From Calliopsis andreniformis (lineage: Eukaryota; Arthropoda; Insecta; Hymenoptera; Andrenidae), in the NCBI RefSeq assembly GCF_051401765.1, contig NW_027480464.1:2976001-3040000 (forward strand): 64,000 bases of DNA, given 5' to 3'. The translations under genes and the position numbers were made by a program. The notes beneath the pieces were generated by a model, which searched no databases, was not told the DNA's origin, and saw only the letters and a program-made list of their open reading frames with translations. Of this stretch, positions 26,839-40,008 are shown one piece after another (position 1 is the first letter of the stretch; each line of letters starts with the position of its first letter).

Positions 26839-27926
26839 TCAATCCTCAATCCTCAATCCTCAATCCTCAATCCTCAACCTTCAATCCTCAATACTCAATC
26901 TTCAATCCTCAATCCTCAATCCTCAATCCTCAATCCTCATCCTTCAATCCTCAATACCCAATCCTCAATCTTCAATCCTCAATCCTCAATCCACAATTCT
27001 CAATCGTCAATCCTCAATCCTCAATCCTCATTCTTCAATCCTCAATATCCAATCCTCAATCCTCAATCTATAATCCTCAACCCTCAATCCTCAATTCTCA
27101 ATCCTCAATCCTCAGTCCTCATTCTTCAATCCTCAATACCCAATCCTCAATCCTCAATCTATAATACTCAATCCTCAATCCTCAATTCTCAATCCTCAAT
27201 CCTCAGTCCTCAGTCCTCAAACCTCAATCCTCAACCCTGATTACTCATCCTCAATCCTCAATCCTCAACCTTCAATCATCAATCCTCAATCCTCAATCCT
27301 CAATCCTCAATCCTCATTCTTCAATCCTCAATGCCCAATCCTCAATCTTCAATCCTCAATCCTCAATCCTCAATTCTCAATCCTCAATCCTCAATTTTCA
27401 ATCCTCATTCTTCAATCCTCAATCCTCAACCCTCAACCATCATCGTCAATCCTCAATCTTCAATCCTCAATCCTCAATCTTCAATGCTCAATACACAATC
27501 TTCAAACCTCAATCCTCAATTCTCAAGCCTCAATCCTCAATCCTCAATCCTCAATCCTCAATCCTCAATCCTCAATCGTCAGCCTTCAATCCTCAATACT
27601 CAATTATCAATCCTCAATCCTCAATCCTCAATCCACAATCCTCATTCTCAATCCTCAATACCCAATCCTCAATCCTCAATCTATAATCCTCAAACCTCAA
27701 TCCTCAATTCTCAATCCTCAATCCTCAGTCCTCAGTCCTCAAACCTCAATCCTCAACCCTCATTCCTCATCCTCCATCCTCAATCCTCAATCTTCAATCC
27801 TCAATCCTCAATCCTCAATACTCAACCCTCAATCCTCAGTCCTCAAACCTCAATCCCGAATCCTCAATCCTGAACCCTCAATCTTCAGCCCTCAGTCCTC
27901 AACAATCAATTGTCAATCCTCAATCC

Positions 27927-28045
27927 TCAATAGAATATCCTCAATTCACAGTTTTCAAGTCTCAATACTCAATCTGCAATCTTCAAACCTCTATCCACAA
28001 ACGTCAATTCTCATCACTCAACCCTCAACACTCAGTCCTCAATGT
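27927..28045 (+). repeat. 119-bp degenerate core, copy 19 (type P)
   Basis: Unit 5 TCAAGTC, as at 11,018. Confidence 0.9.
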
Positions 28046-28190
28046 TCAATCCTCAATCCACAATCCTTAATCCTCAATCGTCAATCTTCAATCCTCAATA
28101 CTCAATCTTCAATAACCAATACTCAATCTTCAATCTTCAATCCTCAATCCTCAATCCCCAATTCTCAATCCTCAATCCTCAATCCACAGT

Positions 28191-28826
28191 CCTCAAACCT
28201 CAATCCTCAACCCTCAGCCCTCATCGTCAATACTCAATCTTCAATCCTCAATCCTCAATATTCAATGCTCAATACTCAATCTTCAATACTCAATCCTCAA
28301 TTCTCAATCCTCAATCATCAATCCTCAATCCTCAATCCTCAATCCTCTATCATCAATCGTCAGTCTTCAATCCTCAATACTCAATCTTCAATCCTCAATC
28401 CTCAATACTCAATCCTCAATCCGCATTCTTCAATCCTCAATACCCAATGCTCAATCCTCAATCTTTAATCCTCAATCCTCAATCCTCAATTCTCAATCCT
28501 CAATCCTCAATCCTCAGTCCTCAAACCTCAATCCTCAACCCTCAGACCTCATCGTCAATCCTCAATCTTCAATCCCCAATCCTCAATCTTCAATGCTCAA
28601 TACTCAATCTTCAATACTCAATCCTCAATTCTCAATCCTCAATCCTCAATCCTCACTCCTCAATCCTCAATCCTCAATCATCAATCGTCAGTCTTCAATC
28701 CTCAATACTCAATCTTCAATCCTCAATCCTCAATACTCAATCCTCAATCCGCATTCTTCAATCCTCAATACCCAATCCTCAATCCTCAATCTTTAATCCT
28801 CAATCCTCAATCCTCAATCCTCAATC
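28191..28826 (+). repeat. 328-bp intermediate repeat, tandem pair 4
   Basis: This pair corresponds to 21,813-22,448 at offset 6,378; matching points are 28,265 and 28,593. Further pairs, with a shortened second unit, start at 32,109 and 34,566. Confidence 0.7.
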
Positions 28827-29280
28827 TTCAATCCTCAATACTCAATCTTCAATCCTCAATCCACAATCCTCAATCCTCAATCCTCATTCTTCAATCCTCA
28901 ATACCCAATCCTCAATCCTCAATCTTTAATCCTCAATCCTCAATCCTCAATTCTCAATCCTCAATCCTCAGTCCGCAGTACTCAAACCTCAACCCTCAAC
29001 CCTCATCCCTCATCCTCAATCCTCAATCCTCCATCTTCAACCCTCAATACTCAGTCCCCAATCCTCAATCTTCAAACCTCAACCCTCAATTCTCAATCCT
29101 CAATCATCAATCCTCAATCCTCAATCCTCAATCCTCAATCCTCAACCGTCAATCTTCAATCCTCAGACCTCAAACATCAATACTCAACCCTGAGTCCTCG
29201 TTCTCAATCCACAACCATCAATCCTCAACCCTCAACCATCAGTCCTCAATACTCAACCATCAATCCTCAATTCTCAATAC

Positions 29281-29420
29281 TCAATAGAATATCCTGAACT
29301 CTCATGGTTCAATACTCAATCCACAATATTCAATAATCAAACCTCAATCCTCAAACATCTATTCTCAACACTCAATCCTCAACACTCAGTCCTCTCACTT
29401 CAATCCTCCATCCTCAACCC
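29281..29420 (+). repeat. 140-bp second element, copy 5
   Basis: Copy of 12,372 at 16,909 bp, with 238-bp spacing. Confidence 0.9.
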
Positions 29421-30118
29421 TCAATCCTCAGTCCTCAAACCTCAATCCCGAATCCTCAATCCTGAATCCTCAATCTACAGCCCTCAGTCCTCAACAATCA
29501 ATTGTCAATCGTCAATCCTCAATAGAATATCCTCACATCTCAATCCTCAATCCTCGATCCTCAGACCTCAAACATCAATACTCAGCCCTCAGTCCTCGTC
29601 CTCAATCCACAACACTCAATCCTCAATACTCAATCATCAACACTCAATCCTCAATGTTCAATCTGCGATACCCAATCCTCAATGTTCAATCCTCAATCCT
29701 CAATCCTCAATCATGAATCTTCAATCCTCAATACTCAATCTTCAGTCCTCAATCCTCATTTCTCAATCCTCAATCCTCAATCCTCAATCCTCAATCCTCA
29801 GTCCTCAATCCTCAATCATCAGTCTTCAATCCTCAATACTCAATCTTCAATCCTCAATCCTCAACCCTCAATCCTCAACTCTCATTCTTCAATCCTCAAT
29901 ACCCAATCCTCAATCTTCAATCCTCAATCCTCAATCCTCAATTCTCAATAGTCAATCTTCAATCCTCAATCCTCAATCCCCAGTCCTCAGTCTTCAATCA
30001 TCAATACTCAATTTCAATCATCATTCCTCAGTCCTCAAACCTCAATTCTGAATCCTCAATCCTGAATCCTTAATCCTCGGCCCTCAGTCCTCAACAATCA
30101 GTTGTCAATCCTCAATCC

Positions 30119-30237
30119 TCAATAGAATATCCTCAATTCACAGTTTTCAATACTCAATACTCAATCTGCAATCTTCAAACCTCTATCCACAAACGTCAAT
30201 CCTCATCACTCAACCCCCAACACTCAGTCCTCAATGT
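30119..30237 (+). repeat. 119-bp degenerate core, copy 20 (type C)
   Basis: Same form as 13,210, offset 16,909 bp. Confidence 0.9.
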
Positions 30238-31770
30238 TCAATCCTCAATCCTCAATCCTCAATCCTCAATCGTCAATCTTCAACCCTCACTACTCAATCT
30301 TCAATCCTCAATCCTCAATCCTCAATCCCCAATCCTCATTCTTCAATCCTCAATACCCAATCCTCAATCTTCAATCCTCAATCCTCAATCCTCAATTCTC
30401 AATCCTCAATCCTCAATTTTCAATCCTCTTTCTTCAATCCTCAATACCCAATACTCAATCTTGAATCCTCAATCCTCAATCCTCAATCCTCAATTCTCAA
30501 TCCTCAATCCCCAGTCCTCAGTCCTCAAACCTCAACCCTCAACCCTCAGCCCTCATCGTCAATCCTCGATCTTCAATCCTCAATCCTCAATCTTCAATGC
30601 TCAATACTCAATCTTCAATCCTCAAGCCTCAGTCCTCAATCCTCAATCCTCAATCCTCAATCCTCAATCCTCAATCCTCAATCCTCAATCGTCAGTCTTC
30701 AATCCTCAATACTCAATCATCAATCCTCAATCCTCAATCCTCAATCCTCAATCCTTATTCTTCAATCCTCAATACCCAATCCTCAATCCTCAATCTATAA
30801 TCCTCAAACCTCAATCCCCAATTCTCAATCCTCAATCCTCAGTCCTCAGTCCTCAAACCTCAATCGTCAACCCTCATTCCTCATCCTCCATCCTCAATAC
30901 TCAATCTTCAATCCTCAATCCTCAATCCTCAATCCTCAATACTCAACCCTCAACCATCATCGTCAATCCTCAATCTTCAATCCTCAATCCTCAATCTTCA
31001 ATGCTCAATACACAATCTTCAATCCTCAATCCTCAATTCTCAGTCCTCAGTCCTCAAACCTCAATCCTCAACCCTGATTCCTCATCCTCAATCCTCAATC
31101 CTCAACCTTCAATCCTCAATCCTCAATCCTCAATCCTCAATCCTCAATCCTCATTCTTCAATCCTCAATGCCCAATCCTCAATCTTCAATCCTCAATCCT
31201 CAATCCTCAATCCTCAATTCTCAATCCTCAATCCTCAATTTTCAATCCTCATTCTTCAATCCTCAATCCTCAACCCTCAACCATCATCGTCAATCCTCAA
31301 TCTTCAATCCTCAATCCTCAATCTTCAATGCTCAATACACAATCTTCAAACCTCAATCCTCAATTCTCAAGCCTCAATCCTCAATCCTCAATCCTCAATC
31401 CTCAATCCTCAATCCTCAATCGTCAGTCTACAATCCTCAATACTCAATTATCAATCCTCAATCCTCAATCCTCAATCCACAATCCTCATTCTCAATCCTC
31501 AATACCCAATCCTCAATCCTCAATCTATAATCCTCAAACCTCAATCCTCAATTCTCAATCCTCAATCCTCAGTCCTCAGTCCTCAAACCTCAATCCTCAA
31601 CCCTCATTCCTCATCCTCCATCCTCAATCCTCAATCTTCAATCCTCAATCCTCAATCCTCAATACTCAACCCTCAATCCTCAGTCCTCAAACCTCAATCC
31701 CGAATCCTCAATCCTGAATCCTCAATCTTCAGCCCTCAGTCCTCAACAATCAACTGTCAATCCTCAATCC

Positions 31771-31889
31771 TCAATAGAATATCCTCAATTCACAGTTTTC
31801 AAGACTCAATACTCAATCTGCAATCTTCAAACCTCTATCCACAAACGTCAATTCTCATCACTCAACCCTCAACACTCAGTCCTCAATGT
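31771..31889 (+). repeat. 119-bp degenerate core, copy 21 (type P)
   Basis: Unit 5 TCAAGAC, as at 14,862. It is followed by TCAATTC ACAATCC. Confidence 0.9.
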
Positions 31890-32691
31890 TCAATCCTCAA
31901 TTCACAATCCTTAATCCTCAATCGTCAATCTTCAATCCTCAATACTCAATCTTCAATAACCAATACTCAATCTTCAATCTTCAATCCTCAATCCTCAATC
32001 CCCAATTCTCAATCCTCAATCCTCAATCCACAGTCCTCAAACCTCAATCCTCAACCCTCAGCCCTCATCGTCAATACTCAATCTTCAATCCTCAATCCTC
32101 AATCTTCAATGCTCAATACTCAATCTTCAATACTCAATCCTCAATTCTCAATCCTCAATCATCAATCCTCAATCCTCAATCCTCAATCCTCTATCATCAA
32201 TCGTCAGTCTTCAATCCTCAATACTCAATCTTCAATCCTCAATCCTCAATACTCAATCCTCAATCCGCATTCTTCAATCCTCAATACCCAATGCTCAATC
32301 CTCAATCTTTAATCCTCAATCCTCAATCCTCAATTCTCAATCCTCAATCCTCAATCCTCAGTCCTCAAACCTCAATCCTCAACCCTCAGACCTCATCGTC
32401 AATCCTCAATCTTCAATCCCCAATCCTCAATCTTCAATGCTCAATACTCAATCTTCAATACTCAATCCTCAATTCTCAATCCTCAGTCCTCAGTCCTCAA
32501 ACCTCAATCGTCAACCCTCATTCCTCATCCTCCATCCTCAATACTCAATCTTCAATCCTCAATCCTCAATCCTCAATCCTCAATACTCAACCCTCAATCC
32601 TCAGTCCTCAAACCTCAATCCCGAATCCTCAATCCTGAATCCTCAATCTTCAGCCCTCAGTCCTCAACAATCAATTGTCAATCCTCAATCC

Positions 32692-32810
32692 TCAATAGAA
32701 TATCCTCAATTCACAGTTTTCAATACTCAATACTCAATCTGCAATCTTGAAACCTCTATCCACAAACGTCAATTCTCATCACTCAACCCTCTACAATCAG
32801 TCCTCAATGT
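32692..32810 (+). repeat. 119-bp degenerate core, copy 22 (type G)
   Basis: Unit 15 TCTACAA, as at 15,783. The match to copy 1 of the 10.5-kb repeat ends about 20 bp later. Confidence 0.9.
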
Positions 32811-34227
32811 TCAATCCTCAATCCTCAATCCTCAATCCTCAATCGTCAATCTTTAATCCTCAATACTCAATCTTCAATCCTCAATCCTCAATCCTTAATC
32901 CTCAATCCTCATTCTCCAATCCTCAATACCCAATCCTCAATCCTCATTCCTCAACCCTCAATCCTCAATTCTCAATCCTCAATCCTCAATTTTCAATCCT
33001 CATTCTTCAATCCTCAGTACCCAATACTCATTCTTGAATCCTCAATCCTCAATCCTCAATCCTCAATCCTCAATCCTCAATCGTCAGTCTTCAATACTCA
33101 ATACTCAATCTTCAATCCTCAATACTCAATCCTCAATCCTCATTCTTCAATCCTCAATACCCAATCCTCAATCCTCAATCTATAATCCTCAATCCTCAAT
33201 CCTCAATTCTCAATCCCCAGTCCTCAGTCCTCAGTCCTCAAACCTCAATCCTCAACCCTCATTCCTCATCCTCAATCCTCAATCCTCAATCTTCAATCCT
33301 CAATCCTCAATACTTAATCCTCAATCCTCAATCCTCAATTCTCAATCCTCAATCCTCAATCCTCAATCGTCAATCCTCAATCCTCAATCCTCTATTGTCA
33401 GTCTTCAATCCTCAATACTTAATCTTCAATCCTCAATCCTCAATCCGCAATCCTCAATCTTCAATCCTCAATCCTCAATCCACAATCCTCACTTCTCAAT
33501 CTTCAATCCTCAATACTCAATCTTCAATCCTCAATCCTCAATCCTCAATCCTCAATCCTCATTCCTCAATCATCAATCTTCAATCCTCAATACTCAATCT
33601 TCAATCCTCAATCCTCAATCCTCAATCCTCAATCCTCATTCTTCAATCCTCAATACCCAATCCTCAATCTTCAATCCTCAATCCTCAATCCTCAATTCTC
33701 AATCCTCAATCCTCAATTTTCAATCCTCATTCTTCAATCCTTAATCCTCAACCCTCAACCATCATCGTCAATCCTCAATCCTCAATCTTCAATCCTCAAT
33801 CCTCAATACTTAATCTTCAATCCTCAATCCTCAATTCTCAATCCTCAATCCTCAATCCTCAATCCTCAATCCTCAATCGTCAGTCTTCAATCCTCAATAC
33901 TCAATTATCAATCCTCAATCCTCAATCCTCAATCCACAATCCTCATTCTCAATCCTCAATACCCAATCCTCAATCCTCAATCTATAATCCTCAAACCTCA
34001 ATCCTCAATTCTCAATCCTCAATCCTCAGTCCTCAGTCCTCAAACCTCAATCCTCAACCCTCATTCCTCATCCTCCATCCTCAATCCTCAATCTTCAATC
34101 CTCAATCCTCAATCCTCAATACTCAACCCTCAATCCTCAGTCCTCAAACCTCAATCCCGAATCCTCAATCCTGAATCCTCAATCTTCAGCCCTCAGTCCT
34201 CAACAATCAACTGTCAATCCTCAATCC

Positions 34228-34346
34228 TCAATAGAATATCCTCAATTCACAGTTTTCAAGACTCAATACTCAATCTGCAATCTTCAAACCTCTATCCACA
34301 AACGTCAATTCTCATCACTCAACCCTCAACACTCAGTCCTCAATGT
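34228..34346 (+). repeat. 119-bp degenerate core, copy 23 (type P)
   Basis: Duplicate of 31,771 at 2,457 bp. It is followed by TCAATCC ACAATCC. Confidence 0.9.
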
Positions 34347-35148
34347 TCAATCCTCAATCCACAATCCTTAATCCTCAATCGTCAATCTTCAATCCTCAAT
34401 ACTCAATCTTCAATAACCAATACTCAATCTTCAATCTTCAATCCTCAATCCTCAATCCCCAATTCTCAATCCTCAATCCTCAATCCACAGTCCTCAAACC
34501 TCAATCCTCAACCCTCAGCCCTCATCGTCAATACTCAATCTTCAATCCTCAATCCTCAATCTTCAATGCTCAATACTCAATCTTCAATACTCAATCCTCA
34601 ATTCTCAATCCTCAATCATCAATCCTCAATCCTCAATCCTCAATACTCTATCATCAATCGTCAGTCTTCAATCCTCAATACTCAATCTTCAATCCTCAAT
34701 CCTCAATACTCAATCCTCAATCCGCATTCTTCAATCCTCAATACCCAATGCTCAATCCTCAATCTTTAATCCTCAATCCTCAATCCTCAATTCTCAATCC
34801 TCAATCCTCAATCCTCAGTCCTCAAACCTCAATCCTCAACCCTCAGACCTCATCGTCAATCCTCAATCTTCAATCCCCAATCCTCAATCTTCAATGCTCA
34901 ATACTCAATCTTCAATACTCAATCCTCAATTCTCAATCCTCAGTCCTCAGTCCTCAAACCTCAATCGTCAACCCTCATTCCTCATCCTCCATCCTCAATA
35001 CTCAATCTTCAATCCTCAATCCTCAATCCTCAATCCTCAATACTCAACCCTCAATCCTCAGTCCTCAAACCTCAATCCCGAATCCTCAATCCTGAATCCT
35101 CAATCTTCAGCCCTCAGTCCTCAACAATCAATTGTCAATCCTCAATCC

Positions 35149-35267
35149 TCAATAGAATATCCTCAATTCACAGTTTTCAATACTCAATACTCAATCTGCA
35201 ATCTTGAAACCTCTATCCACAAACGTCAATTCTCATCACTCAACCCTGTACACTCAGTCCTCAATGT
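35149..35267 (+). repeat. 119-bp degenerate core, copy 24 (type G)
   Basis: Duplicate of 32,692 with a private unit 15, TGTACAC. Confidence 0.9.
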
Positions 35268-36693
35268 TCAATCCTCAATCCTCAATCCTCAATCCTCAAT
35301 CGTCAATCTTTAATCCTCAATACTCAATCTTCAATCCTCAATCCTCAATCCTTAATCCTCAATCCTCATTCTCCAATCCTCAATACCCAATCCTCAATCC
35401 TCATTCCTCAACCCTCAATCCTCAATTCTCAATCCTCAATCCTCAATTTTCAATCCTCATTCTTCAATCCTCAGTACCCAATACTCATTCTTGAATCCTC
35501 AATCCTCAATCCTCAATCCTCAATCCTCAATCCTCAATCGTCAGTCTTCAATACTCAATACTCAATCTTCAATCCTCAATACTCAATCCTCAATCCTCAT
35601 TCTTCAATCCTCAATACCCAATCCTCAATCCTCAATCTATAATCCTCAATCCTCAATCCTCAATTCTCAATCCCCAGTCCTCAGTCCTCAGTCCTCAAAC
35701 CTCAATCCTCAACCCTCATTCCTCATCCTCAATCCTCAATCCTCAATCTTCAATCCTCAATCCTCAATACTTAATCCTCAATCCTCAATCCTCAATTCTC
35801 AATCCTCAATCCTCAATCCTCAATCGTCAATCCTCAATCCTCAATCCTCTATTGTCAGTCTTCAATCCTCAATACTTAATCTTCAATCCTCAATCCTCAA
35901 TCCGCAATCCTCAATCTTCAATCCTCAATCCTCAATCCACAATCCTCACTTCTCAATCTTCAATCCTCAATACTCAATCTTCAATCCTCAATCCTCAATC
36001 CTCAATCCTCAATCCTCATTCCTCAATCATCAATCTTCAATCCTCAATACTCAATCTTCAATCCTCAATCCTCAATCCTCAATCCTCAATCCTCATTCTT
36101 CAATCCTCAATACCCAATCCTCAATCTTCAATCCTCAATCCTCAATCCTCAATTCTCAATCCTCAATCCTCAATTTTCAATCCTCATTCTTCAATCCTTA
36201 ATCCTCAACCCTCAACCATCATCGTCAATCCTCAATCCTCAATCTTCAATCCTCAATCCTCAATACTTAATCTTCAATCCTCAATCCTCAATCCTCAATC
36301 CTCAATCCTCAATCCTCAATCCTCAAACCTCAATCCTCAATCTTCAATCCTCAATACTCAATCTTCAATCCTCAATCCACAATCCTCAATCCTCAATCCT
36401 CATCCTTCAATCCTCAATACCCAATCCTCAATCTTCAATCCACAATCTTCAATCCGCAATCCTCAATCTTCAATCCTCAATCCTCAATCCTCAATCCTCA
36501 CTTCTCAATCTTCAATCCTCAATAGTCAATCTTCAATCCTCAACCCTCAATCCTCAATCCTCAGCCTTCAATCCTCAATACTCAGTCTTCAATCCTCAAT
36601 CCTCAGTCCTCAAACCCCAGTTCTGAATCCTTAATCCTGAATCCTTAATCCTCGGCCCTCAGTCCTCAACAATCAGTCGTCTATCCTCAATCC

Positions 36694-36812
36694 TCAATAG
36701 AATATCCTCAATTCACAGTTTTCAATACTCAATACTCAATCTGCAATCTTCAAACCTCTACCCACAAACGTCAATTATCATCACTCAACCCTCAACACTC
36801 AGTCCTCAATGT
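36694..36812 (+). repeat. 119-bp degenerate core, copy 25 (type A)
   Basis: Unit 12 TCAATTA, with private unit 10 TCTACCC in place of TCTATCC. Confidence 0.9.
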
Positions 36813-38228
36813 TCAATCCTCAATCCTCAATCCTCAATCCTCAATCCTCAATCTTCAATCCTCAATACTCAATCTTCAATCCTCAATCCTCAATCCTCAA
36901 TCCTCAATCCTCATCCTTCAATCCTCAATACCCAATCCTCAATCTTCAATCCTCAATCCTCAATCCTCAATTCTCAATCTTCAATCCTCAATCCTCAATC
37001 CTCATTCTTCAATCCTCAATACCCAATCCTCAATCCTCAATCTATAATCCTCAACCCTCAACCCTCAATCCTCAATTCTCAATCCTCAATCCTCAGTCCT
37101 CATTCTTCAATCCTCAATACCCAATCCTCAATCCTCAATCTATAATACTCAATCCTCAATCCTCAATTCTCAATCCTCAATCCTCAGTCCTCAGTCCTCA
37201 AACCTCAATCCTCAACCCTGATTACTCATCCTCAATCCTCAATCCTCAACCTTCAATCATCAATCCTCAATCCTCAATCCTCAATCCTCAATCCTCATTC
37301 TTCAATCCTCAATGCCCAATCCTCAATCTTCAATCCTCAATCCTCAATCCTCAATTCTCAATCCTCAATCCTCAATTTTCAATCCTCATTCTTCAATCCT
37401 CAATCCTCATCCCTCAACCATCATCGTCAATCCTCAATCTTCAATCCTCAATCCTCAATCTTCAATGCTCAATACACAATCTTCAACCCTCAATCCTCAA
37501 TTCTCAGTCCTCAGTCCTCAAACCTCAATCCTCAACCCTGATTCCTCATCCTCAATCCTCAATCCTCAACCTTCAATCCTCAAGCCTCAATCCTCAATCC
37601 TCAATCCTCAATCCTCATTCTTCAATCCTCAATGCCCAATCCTCAATCTTCAATCCTCAATCCTCAATCCTCAATTCTCAATCCTCAATCCTCAATTTTC
37701 AATCCTCATTCTTCAATCCTCAACCCTCAACCCTCAACCATCATCGTCAATCCTCAATCTTCAATCCTCAATCCTCAATCTTCAATGCTCAATACACAAT
37801 CTTCAATCCTCAATCCTCAATTCTCAAGCCTCAATCCTCAATCCTCAATCCTCAATCCTCAATCCTCAATCCTCAATCGTCAGTCTTCAATCCTCAATAC
37901 TCAATCATCAATCCTCAATCCTCAATCCTCAATCCACAATCCTCATTCTTCAATCCTCAATACCCAATCCTCAATCCTCAATCTATAATCCTCAAACCTC
38001 AATCCTCAATTCTCAATCCTCAATCCTCAGTCCTCAGTCCTCAAACCTCAATCCTCAACCCCCATTCCTCATCCTCCATCCACAATCCTCAATCTTCAAT
38101 CCTCAATCCTCAATCCTCAATACTCAACCCTCAATCCTCAGTCCTCAAACCTCAATCCCGAATCCTCAATCCTGAATCCTCAATCTTCAGCCCTCAGTCC
38201 TCAACAATCAATTGTCAATCCTCAATCC

Positions 38229-38347
38229 TCAATAGAATATCCTCAATTCACAGTTTTCAATACTCAATGCTCAATCTGCAATCTTCAAACCTCTGTCCAC
38301 AAATATCAATTCTCATCACTCAACCCTCAACACTCAGTCCTCAATGT
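38229..38347 (+). repeat. 119-bp degenerate core, copy 26 (type N, P position)
   Basis: It occupies the P slot of a G-A-P-C series and is followed by the usual P-type ACAATCC TTAA, but unit 5 is TCAATAC. Private units are TCAATGC (6), TCTGTCC (10) and ACAAATA (11). Confidence 0.85.
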
Positions 38348-39121
38348 GCAATCCTCAATCCACAATCCTTAATCCTCAATCGTCAATCTTCAATCCTCAA
38401 TACTCAATCTTCAATAACCAATACTCAATCTTCAATCCTCAATCCTCAATCCTCAATCCCCAATTCTCTATCCTCAATCCTCAATCCACAGTCCTCAAAC
38501 CTCAATCCTCAACCCTCAGCCCTCATCGTCAATACTCAACCTTCAATCCTCAATCCTCAATCTTCAATGCTCAATACTCAATCTTCAATACTCAATCCTC
38601 AATTCTCAATCCTCAATCATCAATCCTCAATCCTCAATCCTCAATCCTCTATCATCAATCGTCAGTCTTCAATCCTCAATACTCAATCTTCAATCCTCAA
38701 TCCTCAATACTCAATCCTCAATCCGCATTCTTCAATCCTCAATACCCAATGCTCAATCCTCAATCTTTAATCCTCAATCCTCAATCCTCAATTGTCAATC
38801 CTCAATCCTCAGTCCTCAGTACTCAAACCTCAACCCTCAACCCTCATCCCTCATCCTCAATCCTCAATCCTCCATCTTCAACCCTCAATACTCAGTCCCC
38901 AATCCTCAATCTTCAAACCTCAACCCTCAATTCTCAATACTCAATCATCAATCCTCAATCCTCAATCCTCAATCCTCAATCCTCAACCGTCAATCTTCAA
39001 TCCTCAGACCTCAAACATCAATACTCAACCCTCAGTCCTCGTCCTCAATCCACAACCATCAATCCTCAACCCTCAACCATCCGTCCTCAATACTCAACCA
39101 TCAATCCTCAATTCTCAATAC

Positions 39122-39261
39122 TCAATAGAATATCCTGAACTCTCATGGTTCAATACTCAATCCAGAATATTCAATAATCAAACCTCAATCCTCAAACATC
39201 TATTCTCAACACTCAATCCTCAACACTCAGTCCTCTCACTTCAATCCTCCATCCTCAACCC
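39122..39261 (+). repeat. 140-bp second element, copy 6
   Basis: Left-type TGAACTC with private AGAATAT in place of ACAATAT. It is followed by the 42-bp insertion, so spacing to the next 14-bp motif is 280 bp. Confidence 0.9.
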
Positions 39262-40008
39262 TCAATCCTCAAGCGTCAACCCTCAATCCTCAATACTCAA
39301 CCCTCAATCCTCAGTCCTCAAACCTCAATCCCGAATCCTCAATCCTGAATCCTCAATCTACAGCCCTCAGTCCTCAACAATCAATTGTCAATCGTCAATC
39401 CTCAATAGAATATCCTCACATCTCAATCCTCAATCCACGATCCTCAGACATCAAACATCAATACTCAACCCTCAGTCCTCGTCCTCAATCCACAACACTC
39501 AATCCTCAATACTCAATCATCAACACTCAATCCTCAATGTTCAATCTGCGATACCCAATCCTCAATGTTCAATCCTCAATCCTCAATCCTCTATCCTCAA
39601 TCATGAATCTTCAATCCTCAATACTCAATCTTCAATCCTCAATCCTCATTTCTCAATCCTCAATCCTCAATCCTCAATCCTCAATCCTCAGTCCTCAATC
39701 CTCAATCATCAGTCTTCAATCCTCAATACTCAATCTTCAATCCTCAATCCTCAATCCTCAATCCTCAACTCTCATTCTTCAATCCTCAATACCCAATCCT
39801 CAATCTTCAATTCTCAATCCTCAATCCTCAATTCTCAATAGTCAATCTTCAATCCTCAATCCTCAATCCCCAGTCCTCAGTCTTCAATCATCAATACTCA
39901 ATTTCAATCATCAATCCTCAGTCCTCAAACATCAATTCTGAATCCTCAATCCTGAATCCTTAATCCTCGGCCCTCAGTCCTCAACAATCAGTTGTCAATC
40001 CTCAATCC

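Larger units (their letters stand above)
25198..32830 (+). repeat. 10.5-kb higher-order repeat, copy 3 (left-truncated)
   Basis: The stretch matches 8,289-15,921 at a constant offset of 16,909, including the P-G module missing from copy 2. Cores G, A, P, C, P and G lie at 25,860, 26,720, 27,927, 30,119, 31,771 and 32,692. It shares CTGAG (29,190) with 12,281 rather than CTCAG (22,812), so copy 1 rather than copy 2 appears to be the template. Confidence 0.85.
31376..33832 (+). repeat. 2,457-bp tandem duplication, left copy
   Basis: The two copies are offset by 2,457 bp, exactly 351 heptamers. They share cores P (31,771 and 34,228) and G (32,692 and 35,149). The left end overlaps the tail of the third 10.5-kb copy, so this duplication formed after that copy arose. 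The right edge lies near 33,825, in a TCAATTC unit. Confidence 0.85.
33833..36289 (+). repeat. 2,457-bp tandem duplication, right copy
   Basis: This copy is nearly identical to 31,376-33,832. Differences seen include TCCACAATCC versus TTCACAATCC near 34,360, TACTCTATC versus TCCTCTATC near 34,643, and TGTACAC in core unit 15 versus TCTACAA. Few differences over 2.4 kb point to a recent event. Confidence 0.85.

Noticed and set aside
36809..38770. Longest open reading frame, 653 codons of NPQSSIL-like repeats
   Set aside because: It exists because the heptamer lacks stops in all + frames. Overlapping frames carry the same peptide, starts and stops fall at random variant units, and frames shift at 6-bp units. 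There is no unique domain, signal sequence or codon bias independent of the repeat.
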